Assembly: GCA_024741835.1 (NCBI GenBank)
Contig: JAENRP010000037.1
Span: forward strand, 124,001-188,000
DNA length: 64,000 nucleotides
Source: Diplocarpon mali
Taxonomy: Eukaryota > Ascomycota > Leotiomycetes > Helotiales > Drepanopezizaceae
Direction: 5' to 3'
Shown here: in pieces, positions 23,301 through 37,202 of the stretch
Layout of the letters: each line of letters opens with the position of its first letter
How positions within the stretch are numbered: the stretch's first letter is position 1
Translations under genes and position numbers: made by a program
The notes under the pieces: model-generated
Seen by the model: only the letters and a program-made list of their open reading frames with translations
Told to the model about the DNA's origin: nothing
Database searches by the model: none

Positions 23301-23967
23301 GGACTTCAAAGGTGGTGTCTTTAGGCAAGCTGTTACTTCCGGAAGCTTCACCAAGCTTTCTTTCGCTGTCTGTAGCATCCGGGTCGTCAATAATAGCTGC
23401 GGCCTTCGTCTTCTTATGATGGGACATCTGCAATGCCACCGAGACTAGATATTTTTCCAGATTGTCGCCCTGAAATTTCGCATACCATTTGCTGCGTCGT
23501 TCGTCTTGACGCTTTATGATCTCTGCAGCTGGCTGAGGAGTCTTGACCTCTGGGATGATTTGCTCCTTTTGGTTCAAGAAGGTGACGACATTGTCATAGA
23601 TCACATGTCGCTTTAGAGCGAGTTGAGGAAATAGTGGTAGTGCTCCTTCCTCTACCCAGTCTTCGAGATGATTCGAAGCCATAACATCGCGCAAGAATCC
23701 TACCAAGGACTTATCTTGCAAAGGATCGCTCTTTAGAACAGATGCCCAATCCCCAATGCCATATTCCTTGATGAAGTTGAGGTAGCTGCCCACAGGAGGT
23801 GATGGGAGTTCAGAAAGATCGTTAGGGATCTCCTCGCCGGCGAAGAACGCAGAAGCAAGAGCATCGAACTCAAGGGTTCCTGACTTGTTGGAGGGGGTGA
23901 GTTGGTCTGTAACTTTTAGCTTTTGTCCCGGAGGCCACACAGAATTACTAACGTTGGAGCTCGACCA
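20306..23967 (-). CDS. Large Ser-rich protein with C-terminal Cys/His cluster (MYND-like zinc-binding)
   Basis: The main exon 23967-20719 joins 20665-20306 through a clear GTAAGT...CACAG intron, giving about 1,200 aa. The N-terminal about 170 residues are folded-looking. Then come a Lys-rich NLS-like stretch (KKAKKNKKGKEKKKAKK) and about 700 Ser/Thr/Pro-rich disordered residues. At about 920-975 there is a Cys/His cluster (FLCQFCRQNHF, then CYLCPLCG, then RQYCSAACLLADAYDH) resembling a MYND or related treble-clef zinc module, followed by a compact C-terminal domain. No ATG lies upstream in the main exon's open frame. A possible start is ATG CCC at 24047-24042, spliced by a GTACTT donor at 24041 to the acceptor before 23967. 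That places the first exon inside the neighbour's last exon. Function unknown. Confidence 0.82.
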
Positions 23968-25076
23968 CTGCCAGAGTCTTTATGTACTCTACCTCGGACG
24001 CAAACTTTCTGAAATCATCGGCGTCCCCGTTGAGTAAGTACGGGCATAGCTCTACGTTTTGTAGGCCGAGACGCTCCGCTCGCGCAAAAATTCCAGTGTG
24101 AAAACCCTTCTTGCTATTAGCATGTGCACGTATTAAAGACGCGTATCGATGAAACCTACAACTTGGTAGCAGACCACCGCCACGTCTTCAGTCGTACTAC
24201 TAGCCATTGTCTGCATATGGTTGGCGCCCCAAGCAGAGAACAACTTCTCGTCGACCAAAAGCGATGTGAACGTATCGCTGTTTTGATGAAGGAATTTGAG
24301 GTTGAGAGGATCGGTTGTCGGCGGCCAGTTGTTGAGATCGAGAGATTTGATCTGATAACCGAGTCTTTTGGCTTCGTCTAGAACAGATTAGCAACACGCG
24401 ATGCAAATACTGAACCGCATTGGGTTTGGAGATTATAGATGTGATGGAAAGACGTCGAGGGATATACATACTTATCAAGAATTGCCGGACTAAAGGGTCC
24501 TGAGCACTGTGTGAGTTGGGTCTAGGTCGCGTGTCAGTAATTCCGGCTGCAATTGAAAGGCGAATAAATGAGAACAAAGCGGTTCTGGAGAAGACTGACG
24601 TCAGGTATAAGCGGCGGTTTAGGTCGTCGACCACCTGCGATACTCCGTGGTAGTAATTGCCGGAGAGTGCTGGAACCTTGTCCTCGACAGAAGTACAGCG
24701 GATGCCAGGAACGGGTAAGCCCGAAGAGGAATCGTAGGTAGGCAGGACAAATCCACCCGGCAGAGACATGCCCTCGTAGAGAGGAGGGAAGGGGGAGGAG
24801 GGAAAAGAGAAAAAAGGAGATGGGAGCTCGTCGTCGTCGGATGGAGTCAACAGCGACTGCAACAGCGACGGGCGCTTTGCTACAGCCTGAGCACAAATCA
24901 GTACTTGGGTTGCAGATATATTGATGGGAGAGGTTGAGAAAGAAACCTTGAGACTCGATCTCGATCTCGAATCGCAGGCAAAATTTGGGGTGCAGCCTGA
25001 GGCGCCTGATGCCTTGACCTCTGAGGAGGGGAGCTAGAACACGTACCATGATGAAGTCGAAAAACAATGTCGCCAT
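23948..25076 (-). CDS. Uncharacterised protein, 248 aa, five exons
   Basis: Exons are 25076-25047, 24886-24600, 24521-24472, 24377-24160 and 24109-23948. Each junction keeps frame and has GT-AG ends, several with CTGAT/CTAAT branch points. The model reads MATLFFDFIM, then AVAKRPSLLQSLLTPSDDDE, NYYHGVSQVVDDLNRRLYLT, DPLVRQFLINEAKRLG, VDEKLFSAWGANHMQ and GFHTGIFARAERLGLQN, ending YIKTLAVVELQR. The even spread of conserved-looking residues across five exons argues for a real protein. I do not recognise the family. The last exon overlaps the start of the following Cys-cluster gene on the same strand, in another frame. Confidence 0.75.
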
Positions 25077-26679
25077 GTTGTGAATAAAGTTCGAAAGTTG
25101 ATGTGGAGCTGTCGCAAGTTGTTGAAATTTGAAATTGAAGAGGTCTAGCTTGCTTTGGAAGCTTGTAGATTTTATTTACTTGTGTCGGAATAAGCGAGGA
25201 GCTACTAATCTCTTTCGGGCTGGCGCCTACTAGTAAAGATTGTCCCTCGCTTCATTGCGTCTGTTCCTGCAGTCTAAAGTGATTAGAACCTTACTAATAT
25301 TGCTTTAAACAAACATTGATAGATTGGTATCTAAGACTGTATCCAGTGCATGATGTCTTTCACAAGCATTTGCAAAATTGAGGACAGACTTATGAGTTTT
25401 GACCGGGTAAACAACTTCAAGTCTTTACCTCACGTCAAAGACCTAGATATATAGACTTTCTTTGAATAGATATTGTATAAAACCAGAGTCGCGCTGTAGA
25501 TTTTGAGACGCAGGGAAGCTTTTATATTATTCATCTGGATAATTTGTAGGGAAAGGGCTTGAGCATTAGCAAAAAAATAAGAGTTAAATATTCAAGTGTA
25601 ATTAAGCTCTTGTTGCTTCGGTCAGAAGTTAAGAATTTCTGGAATTTCTTGAAAACTGTCATGCTGCTCTGTATTCTGGTTCATCTTTTAAGAAGAGAGC
25701 AGGTCTGAAGCCCAGAATGCTCACTTGTTTCCAGGGTCTTGGCATCCTTGATGCCCTGGTAGAGAAGAGTTGATTGCCCAGTATGCTTTAGCCTTGGTCG
25801 AGTAGGATTAGAAATTTATAAACATAGATCAAAGAAAGCTTTCCAGGAAGTTAAGAAGGAAACCAACGAAATACAATAAGCCAGACTCATTATGATTGTG
25901 TTGTTCGGTGTACTATGCTACAACACAGGACAGCAAGCGTCAGAACTTACATAGCTGAGCGCTACACATTAACCACTCTGGTATTAGAGTGGCAAACAAG
26001 AATATCAAAGAAATTCAAAAGATGCAGTGATATAGTGATAAGCAAAAGAGTCGTGACGGCGAACCTGCTGGTCCATCAAGGGCCCACGGGCTATTTATTG
26101 CCTGGCTTATCATTCATCCTCATGGTAAGAAGCGAAACACCCAGCAAAAACATAACTACCCAGAGAAGTGACTAGAGATGTAATTCAGGGCATATAACAC
26201 AGTTGTCTAAATCCAGCAAGATGCTAGAGATACGTGCTGGAATCTTTTGCTGATATGAACAACATGCATTCTTTGCTGATATTGTTCCACTCTTAAAATT
26301 GTCGATTGCCTACAAGAGCTAATTCCAGGACACTATGATGTTTATCTAATGTAATCCCAGGCATTGTTGAGGTGCATAAGTGCGAATGAGTGAAAGTTTT
26401 AAAGGAGTGAGCTTTAGCATCTGACGTGGGCGTTGGCTGGCCTCGCTCGCTTGCGCTAGCCAGACGGAATATGCTTAGCGCCAAATCAAGGTCTGTCGCA
26501 AAAATATGCTTGGCACAAACTCATCTCAATCTCACAACCAAAACTCGACACCTGTCGCATCCATCGCCTTTGCCTCCTTTTGACATTGATCATATCTCAC
26601 ACCCCCTATATCTGCCACAAGAGAAGATATTCTTCCTTCCGGTGAATTGCGAATTGCCTACAAATCAGAACCCTGCATC
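25077..26679. other. AT-rich gene-free block and promoter of the KH gene
   Basis: From about 25.25 to 26.3 kb the DNA is AT-rich with no credible ORF. It looks like a degraded repeat. The last about 200 bp, with CT-rich sequence, should be the promoter and leader of the KH-domain gene. Confidence 0.55.
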
Positions 26680-28543
26680 ATGGGCGACCCGCAAGCCAAC
26701 ATCGCCCAAATTCTCGCCGCTCTTGGTGTGTTGAAACAACCCCTCGATTTCCATAATTCCAACTAATTCCATCCAGCAGCGCAGACGCAAGGCAATTCGG
26801 CTCCCGCTCCAGTCCAGCAGTCGACGTACCAGCCAGCACCTCAATCACAACCCCCCCAGCAACAGCAGTATGCGCTACCGGGAGGCTATTCGTTACCCCA
26901 ACCCTCAAGCTCTGGCAGCGTGGATCTTAGCAATATCAAGCCAGTAAACTCGGGAACAGTCAGTCTTTCGGATGCGATTGCGAAGGCCAAGGCTATAGCT
27001 GCACAGAAGGGCGTTGCATATGACCGCGCTCCCTTGTATGGCGCGCCGCATCACCAAGCCAGCGGCAGACCCTACCAACCTACAAGATCCCGATCGCGCT
27101 CCCCGCCTATTCGTCGTGATGCCTTCCGCGACAACTTCAACCCATACCGAGATGAGAGACGAGGTGACAGAGCTCCCGTCACTCGTGACTATCGCGAACG
27201 CTCTTTCTCTCCTGCTGGTCAGAGAGGCAGAGGCCCTGCAGGCGCTTTCTCACCTTCCCAGGCTGCTGCAGGGTACTCTCGCAACCGTTCGCCTCCCCGC
27301 GCTGCTGAGGATAATACTGTCGAGTCCATAAGTATCGAGTCGAACCTGGTTGGCCTGATTATTGGGAGGCAAGGAGAGAACATGCGACGAGTCGAAGCTG
27401 AGACCGGATGCCGAGTACAGTTCGTTACTGGCCAGGACGATTCTGTTCCATACCGAGAGTGTAAGATCACCGGACTAGGAGCAAATCGTGCCAAGGCCAA
27501 GGCTGAGATCAATCGCATTATCGATGATAGTGGTATGGCTGCGAATGCGCGTGCTGCTGCAGAGAGAGCTCAAGACACCCCCCTTGTTCGCGGCTCATCG
27601 CACCAACCTGCCTTGAGAGATGGCGAGGACAGCATGCAAATCATGGTGCCTGACCGGACCGTTGGCCTCATCATTGGTCGAGGGGGTGAAACAATCAGAG
27701 ATTTGCAAGAACGAAGTGGCTGCCATGTCAACATTGTTGGCGAGCAGAAGAGTGTCAACGGTCTTCGCCCAGTGAACCTAATCGGTTCCCGAGAAGCAGC
27801 TGCTCATGCTAAGGATCTGATTATGGAAATCGTTGAGAGTGATAGCAAGACAGGTAGTAAGGAGCCAGGGCCACCGGCCAGAGCTGCAGGTCGAGATGCT
27901 GGCTTTGGTGGGGGGGGTTACGGTGGAGCCCCAGGTGGTGCTGGTGGAGACTCAAACAACGACTCAATCTTCGTACCTTCGGAAGCTGTTGGCATGATTA
28001 TCGGTAAAGGGGGAGAAACGATCAAGGACATCCAGAGCTCTACCGGGTGCAAGATCAACGTATCACCGAAGCAACCAGGAGAGACCGACCGCGAAATCGG
28101 ACTTGTTGGTTCTCGAGATGCGATTGCTGCTGCAAAGAGAGCCATCGGAGAAAAAGTCGAGGCAGTTGTAAGCTCTCCGAGTACTTAACTTGCTTGGAGG
28201 ATGAAGAGCTAATCATAATTAGGCAGCGAAGAGTGGCCGTGGAGGCGGTGGTAGTGGAGGACGCTCTAATGACTATGGGGGTGATCGATACACGCAACAA
28301 CAATCTTACTCTCAGCATCAAGTTCAATCTTCTCAACCGGCATCGCAGACAGCTCCCGCTCCTGGCGGTGAAGATCCCTACGCAGCTTGTAAGTTACCTC
28401 TCATAATTACAGTATATGTTACTGACAAAGTTGCAGACGGCGGATATCAGAATTATGTTGCCTTGTGGTATCAAGCACTTGCTCAACAACAAGGAGGCCA
28501 GCAACCCCAAGGAGACCCCTCGAAGCCACCTGGAACCTCGTAA
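26680..28543 (+). CDS. Triple KH-domain RNA/ssDNA-binding protein (FUBP/KSRP-like)
   Basis: Four exons: 26680-26725, 26777-28167, 28223-28388 and 28437-28543, giving 569 aa. The N terminus is Gln/Pro-rich, then an RS/SR-rich stretch (about 115-195). Three KH domains follow, each with the nucleic-acid-binding GxxG loop: GRQG at about 212-215, GRGG at about 316-319 and GKGG at about 425-428, all preceded by VGLIIG or VGMIIG. A Gly-rich linker separates KH2 and KH3. The C terminus is Gln-rich with a Tyr/Trp motif (GGYQNYVALWYQALAQQQ) like the C-terminal repeats of far-upstream-element-binding proteins. Expected role is binding single-stranded RNA or DNA in splicing, mRNA stability or transcription, in the nucleus or cytosol. 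The exact target is unknown. Confidence 0.95.
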
Positions 28544-31034
<2,491 letters not shown>

Positions 31035-31261
31035 ACGAACGACGACAGCGCGCGGGAAGCGGCATTCTGTATGGTACGGCTTGGCTGTTGGCCTTGGTTC
31101 TCTGATCTGTCGCGGTTCATGGCGTTGAGGAATGTCTCGGAGCGTTTGTTTGGCCAGCTTCAGCCCGGCACGGTACCAGGTATTTGGGTGGTCGGGTAGC
31201 CGAAAGCAGCATCTCAAGCGAGCTGGCCCTCTGGGTAGCAAAATGTACGAATATCAAGTTT

Positions 31262-31297
31262 GGGGGAGAGGGGGAGAGGGGGAGAGGAGGAGGGGGG
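31262..31297 (+). repeat. G-rich tract with G-quadruplex pattern
   Basis: G-runs of five at 31262-31266, 31270-31274 and 31278-31282 and a run of six at 31292-31297, separated by AGA and a GAGGA stretch. Located about 230 bp downstream of the rvb1 stop. Confidence 0.8.
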
Positions 31298-31450
31298 CGA
31301 TGAATCTATCGCGACGGTCAATCTTGGAATGTTGTGTTTGCATTCCCCGCGCTCTGCATCCATCTCTCGGGGGCAGAAATTGACATTGCCATGTAAGGTA
31401 CCAATCCAGTCCGGTGCAGGACTTGCTGGTGCCGCGGATACCAGGAGGCC

Positions 31451-31497
31451 CTGTTCCTGTTCCTGTTGCTGTTCGTGTTCCTGTTCCTGTTTCTGCG
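31451..31497 (+). repeat. (CTGTTC)n hexamer repeat
   Basis: Seven imperfect CTGTTC units about 390 bp upstream of the HMG-box start. A related tract lies downstream of the same gene at 34684-34729. Confidence 0.85.
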
Positions 31498-31884
31498 AAC
31501 GGACTGCGTGGACAAAGAAAAAGGTTCGCTTGTGAATCTGCGTCTCCAGGCGGCTCTTCTCCCGAGACAACAAAGACACCGCGCCCGCAATAATGGCACA
31601 ACTGGCTCCTGGGAGTTGGGAGTTGGGATGCTGGACGGCGGCAAAGATCATTGTTTTCCTGTCCATCCGTGCAACTCCTGCACATCGCAGCCTACAAAGA
31701 ATCCCCCTCACAAGAAGGCCATTCATCCTCTCTATTCATCCTCTCCTCACGCCTCGCTCTGTTTTTCCTTTTTTTCTCTCTCTCTCTTTCTTGTCCCTCC
31801 TCCCTCGGCCCAGGTCAGATCAGATCAGGTCCTCTCTCCCTCCGACTTTCTCGCCGCGACGAGAACGTCAGATGTCCCCCGATC

Positions 31885-34141
31885 ATGATGTCTGTTTCTA
31901 CCGCCGTGCGCCATGCCCATCCCCATTCCAACCTTGACACGCCGCGCTCGCCGGTGAGCATCTCGACCGATTCCAGCCGCCGCGGTTCTTTGAGGCAGAT
32001 TCTTGCAGAGAGGCAGGCCGAGCCAGCGAGCCCGACCTCGATCTCGCCGCGAGCCCGTTTGACACGAAAACGAGCGGCGTCGCTGAGTCCTGACAGTGCC
32101 AGTAATGCCAGGATAGGTGAGCTGGCTCTTGACAGCGCCGGTGCCAGTGCCAGTACCAACGGGCCTCCCTCTTCAAACCTGGCGAGAGAGCAAGTGTGTC
32201 TTTGTCAACCTGATCCCAAGATCCCCAGACCTCGAAACGGTGCGTGACCAGACCATCCTTTGAAGTGGCAATGCGGTGAAAAGGCGTTGGGCGAGCTTGC
32301 ATCATCCCGATCCCTTTCCTTTATGCCTCCAAAGAGGCTTTGACCACGACGCCTCGGGAGCTGACTTCTTTGTAGCCTTCATCCTCTACCGGCAACATTA
32401 TCAAGCTCAGGTGGTGGCCCAGCATCCTGGACTTGCCAACCCCGAGATATCCAAGATCATCGGCGAGCAGTGGCGAGAACAGGCACCAGAGGTCAAGAGC
32501 GATTGGAAACGTCTAGCGGAGGTACGAAGCGCTCTGAAGCGACGCAGAGGAGCATGCTAACCATCTCTTGACCAAAAGGAAGAGAAGCAACGGCATCAGA
32601 GGCAATACCCAGGCTATCGTTACCAGCCCCGACGAGCAGGCAAACTCAACGCCATCCGTCCGATATCCTCCTCGGCCGACGATCCAATCCGCTGTCCAAA
32701 GTGCAACGGCCGCTACATATCAACTCCAAGCACGCCATCCACACCCTTCACGCCAGCCTTTGGGCCGGCGGTACGAGACGAACGCACTCTGCCCCCCTTC
32801 ACAGCATCACATCTTGCTGAGCTGGAACGACCCCGATACTCGACTCAGATCCAGCACATCAGGATGGACACTGCCCGCGTCCTGCCCAACCACCAGCCAT
32901 CTCTCCGCCGAACCCAGTACCCAACACCTCAGAGCCTCCAGACCCACCACGAACGAGAGGAAGACATGGACCTGTTGAGCCCTTCTCCAGGCTTGAAGCG
33001 TCGGAGGTTCAACGAGGAGAGCCAGCGCGGCTATGCGGCGAACTCTCCGTTGTCGTATTCGACCCCTCTGCCATTCTGCCGTCCTGGGGCATCGCCCATC
33101 TCTGCCGGCTACAGACAACAGCTTCCTGGCCCCGGGTCCTTGGTTCGACATGGCTCGATGAGCCAGCACGGCTCTATGGGACCCCCTCAGCAGTCACCCA
33201 TCAACCACCAGCCGCGCCACCACTACCCAACCCGATCCAACAACTTTGACGAGTCGCTCCGTCTTCCGCCTCTCCAGACCCAGATGATGCCCTCCACGCC
33301 CATCGCAGCCCAGACGTCGGCTTCCAGACTGGAAGCTCGGGAGATCCAAGCGAGGAGCGTCGAGGCGATGGTCATGACCATCCCATACGTCGCCAAGATC
33401 AAAGTCCTCACCAAGATCTCCCCCCCTCTCGCGCCCCCAGGCCCTACCAGTCCCGCCCAAGAGATCCGCGGCGCCGTCGTCGCCATCGAGGGGCCTGACA
33501 AAGCCCTCCTCGCAGAAATCGGCTCCTTCGTCACCGACTACCTCAGCAAAGACCCAACCTTCGCCCTCACCTCCTGGGCCGTCAACCCGGTCCCCACGAA
33601 GCGCAGCAGCTCCAAGACCGACAAGGAGACGCCCGACTCCGCCCACGAAACCCCGGACCGGGACCCCTTCGTGGCATACCTCTCCATCATCTCCTCCTGG
33701 CACACCAAATCCCTCGAGATGATCCGATACATCACCACCTCCCCCACCTCCCCGCCCCCCGACGCCTCGGCCCCGGCGCTCATCCCCCAGCCCAAGATCC
33801 TACCCGTGGCCCTCGTCCCCGGCGGCTTCTCGCTCAGCTCCTCCGACGCGGCGGCGCTGCGGATCCCCATCAACGACTCGTACGCGCCCGTCGACCACTG
33901 GCAGTGGATGGCCACGCTCTGGCGCGGCATCGTCGGTCCCGACCTCACCATCTACGCGGCGCGCGCCGGCCGCGACGAGCTCGCCCGCTTCGGCGGCGTC
34001 GAGGTCCGCGGCGACTGCCCGTGCATCGTCGTCCGGGTGCCCGAGGGTCCGGCCAAGTTGGACGAGAAGACTGCGCGCCGCCTGGGCTTCGAGGTCGTGG
34101 AGTTTGTAAGGAATGTCGAGGCCGGGTTTGGCAGGGCCTGA
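31885..34141 (+). CDS. HMG-box (sequence-specific type) transcription factor
   Basis: Three exons: 31885-32239, 32376-32521 and 32579-34141, giving 687 aa. Splicing rebuilds one HMG box at about residues 110-185: KIPRPRNAFILYRQHYQ, then ANPEISKIIGEQWREQAPE, VKSDWKRLAEEEKQRHQRQ and YPGYRYQPRR. RPRNAFILYR and YPGYRYQPR are marks of the MATA/SOX-type box found in fungal mating, filamentation and repressor factors (Rox1/Rfg1/SexH-like). A CPKCNGRY motif follows. The centre is Ser/Pro/Gln-rich. A C-terminal about 230-residue region (from about VEAMVMTIPYVAKIKVL to the end) looks folded and conserved but was not recognised. It is expected to act in the nucleus; which process it controls cannot be read from the sequence. 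The start was taken as the first of two adjacent Met codons. Confidence 0.92.
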
Positions 34142-36756
34142 GCCGGGGCCGGCTTGGATTTCTTGTTTCTATCTTTTGGCATTGGGGGGCTCTTTGTACT
34201 GTAATGAATGTAGGGTTGATAGATTTGGTCAACTAAACCTATTGCTATTCTAACCACTCACGTCGCGGCTGGTTGATATCCTAGACACGACCACTCGAGA
34301 CCATGCTGTAGTACCCTCAGTGACTGACTGGCTTTGTGTTTTCTCTTCTCGTGACCTCTGCTCTAGCCCACCGAGATCCCAAACTCATCCCCAGCAAGTC
34401 CCACCTACCATCATATATCCATATATCCACCAACATCAACCTCATTCATCCCTATGAACTGGACCCAAATTTAGAACCTCAACTCCCAGCAAGAGGATTC
34501 TCACAATGCTATCTCGCTGCACTGATTATTACTATCATTTCAAGACTGGGATCTGGATCGAAGCTTGACTTCTCCAAAGGATTAGCTCAGCGACGGATCT
34601 GGATATTCGTACCGGCTCGAAGGGTTGCTTTGCGTGAAGAAGCGTTGATACTTTTTTTCTTCTTCTTTGGGGGGCAGTTTCGTCCTTGTTCTGGTCCTGG
34701 TCCTGGTCCTGGTTCTTGTTCTTGTTCTGATTATGGGGATGCAAACGGAGTCGGAAACGAGTGCGAAGCTGCTTCGTGATGAGCACAAAGAATCAGAATC
34801 GAGGATTCATCGTACGATGTCATCGCGTTGCTTGATCTCTCACTCGACTAGATGGGTGTTGAATCATTATATTCACTTGTGAAACTGGTCTGTTCTTTTG
34901 GATCTATTCGGTTACCCTTTCACCTTCTGCCCTACGGATAGGTAAGGATTGAGCCCTGCTGCTTTTTGCGATGGCCATCTTTGAAAATTTCAAAGATCAA
35001 GAATGGATTAGATTAGTCCAATCTCTTATCTTTACTTGGAAAGGCAGCAGACTCGTCTTTTAGTATTGAATCTTCTTCCGGGTGAATTTCCGGGCTATGT
35101 GTCTACTTAAATCTCCATTGAAATAGCTCCCCAGATCTGGACAATGAATGACTTGATCATCTGAATGCCTGGATTCTTTTTCTCTCGCCGCGGTTGGGGG
35201 GGGAGAATGGGCCTGGAGGTTTGGATGGGACGGATGGGGGTTGAGGTTTTCTTTAAAAAGAGGAAATGGAAGGGAAATAATTCCGAACTAGCAATTCTGT
35301 AAGAGATATGCGGTGATTCAGTAGTGAAGGCTCACTTTATATGCTTAAGATTGGGTAGATCTGACGCAGTAGATATATTTAGTTATTTAATAAAGGAAGA
35401 TCATAAATCTCTGGACTTTCAAGAACTTATATCTTAGGTCTTTAATCATATAGCCTTTTGCTCAAGAATATGTTTCCTAGGTCGAAGGAGAATGTACGTC
35501 CCATAATGTGTTTGAAACTGTTAAAATATACAAGGATTGTGCTTATGTAATCGTAACTTGTATATTACTCCTGCAGCTCTATAGAACTCGGAATCTACAC
35601 CTTTAGATTCTATCAGAAACAGGTCTATCCTTGCAAAGCGAATCAGAAACTTTTCTTAGATCTATCTAATATATATAGATCTATCTAATATAGAGAGGAT
35701 TACACCCTCTCCATTGTAAGGTCAACCACTATGTACGTATCTGCATTTTCAAACCAGCTTCTGCTCTCATTAGGTAGTTGAGGTATTCTAGGGTCGAGGG
35801 TGGCGCCTCTCGTTAACCACCCGAGGCCGGATTTTACCCGCCCCTTAGACCTGCATCTGTAAACAGAACTCTAGCGAGCAACAGCCTCTGAACTCTTAGT
35901 TAATGCGATTGTGATTAGCCACAGATGAAAACAGCTTCTAGTAAAGCGATCTGTGATAGCCAGAGAATTGTGACTTTAGAGCTAGAGAATAGCAAGACCA
36001 TGCACCTTGCAAATTTCTAAATATTCATCTAGAATATTTCAGCATTTATTAGGCATTCTAGTCACCGAGAACTATATACCCGATCATCAATTTGATCAGC
36101 TACAGTTTTTTCCGAAAGAGGAAGTTCATTAACTCAGATATATCTTCCGAGTTGACATCCAATATCGGAGAAATTGTTTCTTAGATCTCACCTTGTGGCT
36201 CGTTAATCAGATGAGGGAATTCACTGGAAATTGAACACAGGAAAACCTCTTCCTCGGAATGGATTCTCATGTGAATAAATTGAATGAAAGAATAATGAAA
36301 TCTCAGAAGCATAAGTGTTTTCCAAAGCATATTTTGAATATTTGATAATTATTTATCGCCAAAGTATAAACAGGCCTGGAACAGTGACGAATATTATTTC
36401 TTGGAAGGCTCGAGTGCTTGTATCATGGGCTTTGGCGATGTGAGAAAAATAAGCTCCAAGTGGGATTTGATAATAGAAGCAATAAGCGGCCACGCAAGGT
36501 TGACTGCGAGATTTATATTTTTCAATGCTTCACCAGAGAGTGTTTCAGGCTTTGGAAATCGGAAAATCATGTTCAGCAATGAATGTTTTGTTTTTCAGTC
36601 ATCTGCAGAGCCATTGCAGCAACCAGCTAAACCAAAAACGCCTAATCCGATAAACATCCGTCTGCTTCCTTGCCATAACATGAAACAGTACCGCCGAGAA
36701 CCATTCAAAAAGTTTCCATCTCTCCGTCTGGCTTAATATTCGATCTTTCCAGCCAC
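34142..36756. other. Intergenic region, AT-rich from about 34.9 kb
   Basis: About 2.6 kb without a credible gene. The first part is the HMG gene 3' flank with a hexamer repeat. From about 34.9 kb it is AT-rich and marks the start of the gene-poor compartment. ORFs at 36.4-36.7 kb show no features. Confidence 0.55.
34684..34729 (+). repeat. (CTGGTC)/(CTTGTT) hexamer repeat
   Basis: Eight hexamer units about 540 bp downstream of the HMG stop, similar in unit length and base pattern to the (CTGTTC)n tract upstream of that gene. Confidence 0.8.
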
Positions 36757-37202
36757 TCAAAAAATTCTTCGAACCTCCACTAGTGCAGGAGTGCCAGGCG
36801 TGGGTGTCGGATCTGCCACAATCTCAACACCTGCGAGATATGTGCAAGCTGCAAGGTTCGTTCCCTGCCAAATTTTAGCCCTCGCCGCCACAGAATCATA
36901 GCACGCGGCAAGAGTACTTACTGAACAACAAGCGACGTACTTCCCAAGGCAAGGACTGAATAGGTTACCTGCCAGGACAAATCCAGTCAGTTGGAATAGA
37001 CTATACAAGAGTGCATGAGGGTTGGAGACTTACAGAGAGTTACAGCTTGATCTTGGCTCAAGAGCCCGATCAAGCCGGTATTGCAACATGTTTGGAGCTG
37101 CACCATTTCATTTGGGCACAAGACTTTTCCTACTGCCGGACTTGCGGCGAAGGCTAGAGCCAGGAAGATGATATCGACGGGCCTCATTGCGCAGCAAATC
37201 AT
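36757..37202 (-). CDS. Small secreted Cys-rich protein, hydrophobin-like
   Basis: Exon 1 is 37202-37034; the second Met at 37187 is the likelier start. Coding resumes at 36968. A second GTAAGT...TTGGCAG intron at 36921-36865 (57 nt, in frame, stop-free) is probable. A signal peptide (IIFLALAFAASPAVG) is followed, after splicing, by exactly eight Cys in the hydrophobin order C, CC, C, C, CC, C, with spacings of about 9, 16, 5, 6 and 7 residues. CCNTGLIGLLS resembles the region after the first CC of class I hydrophobins. Hydrophobins self-assemble at air-water interfaces and coat spores and hyphae. The fourth loop (5 residues) is shorter than usual in either class, so this may be an atypical or only hydrophobin-like member. 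Final length is 107 aa from the first ATG, or 102 aa from the second. It sits alone in AT-rich DNA. Confidence 0.6.

Larger units (their letters stand above)
31035..31884. other. Intergenic region with G-rich and hexamer repeats
   Basis: 3' flank of rvb1 and promoter of the HMG-box gene. It contains a G-rich tract (31262-31297), a hexamer repeat (31451-31497) and a strong CT-rich stretch at about 31725-31860 just before the HMG start, as is usual in fungal promoters. Confidence 0.6.

Noticed and set aside
33194..33951. Minus-strand ORFs of 137 and 169 codons
   Set aside because: Antisense to the third exon of the HMG-box gene.
34336..34882. ORFs of 70-150 codons on both strands
   Set aside because: Partly made of the hexamer repeat; no protein character.
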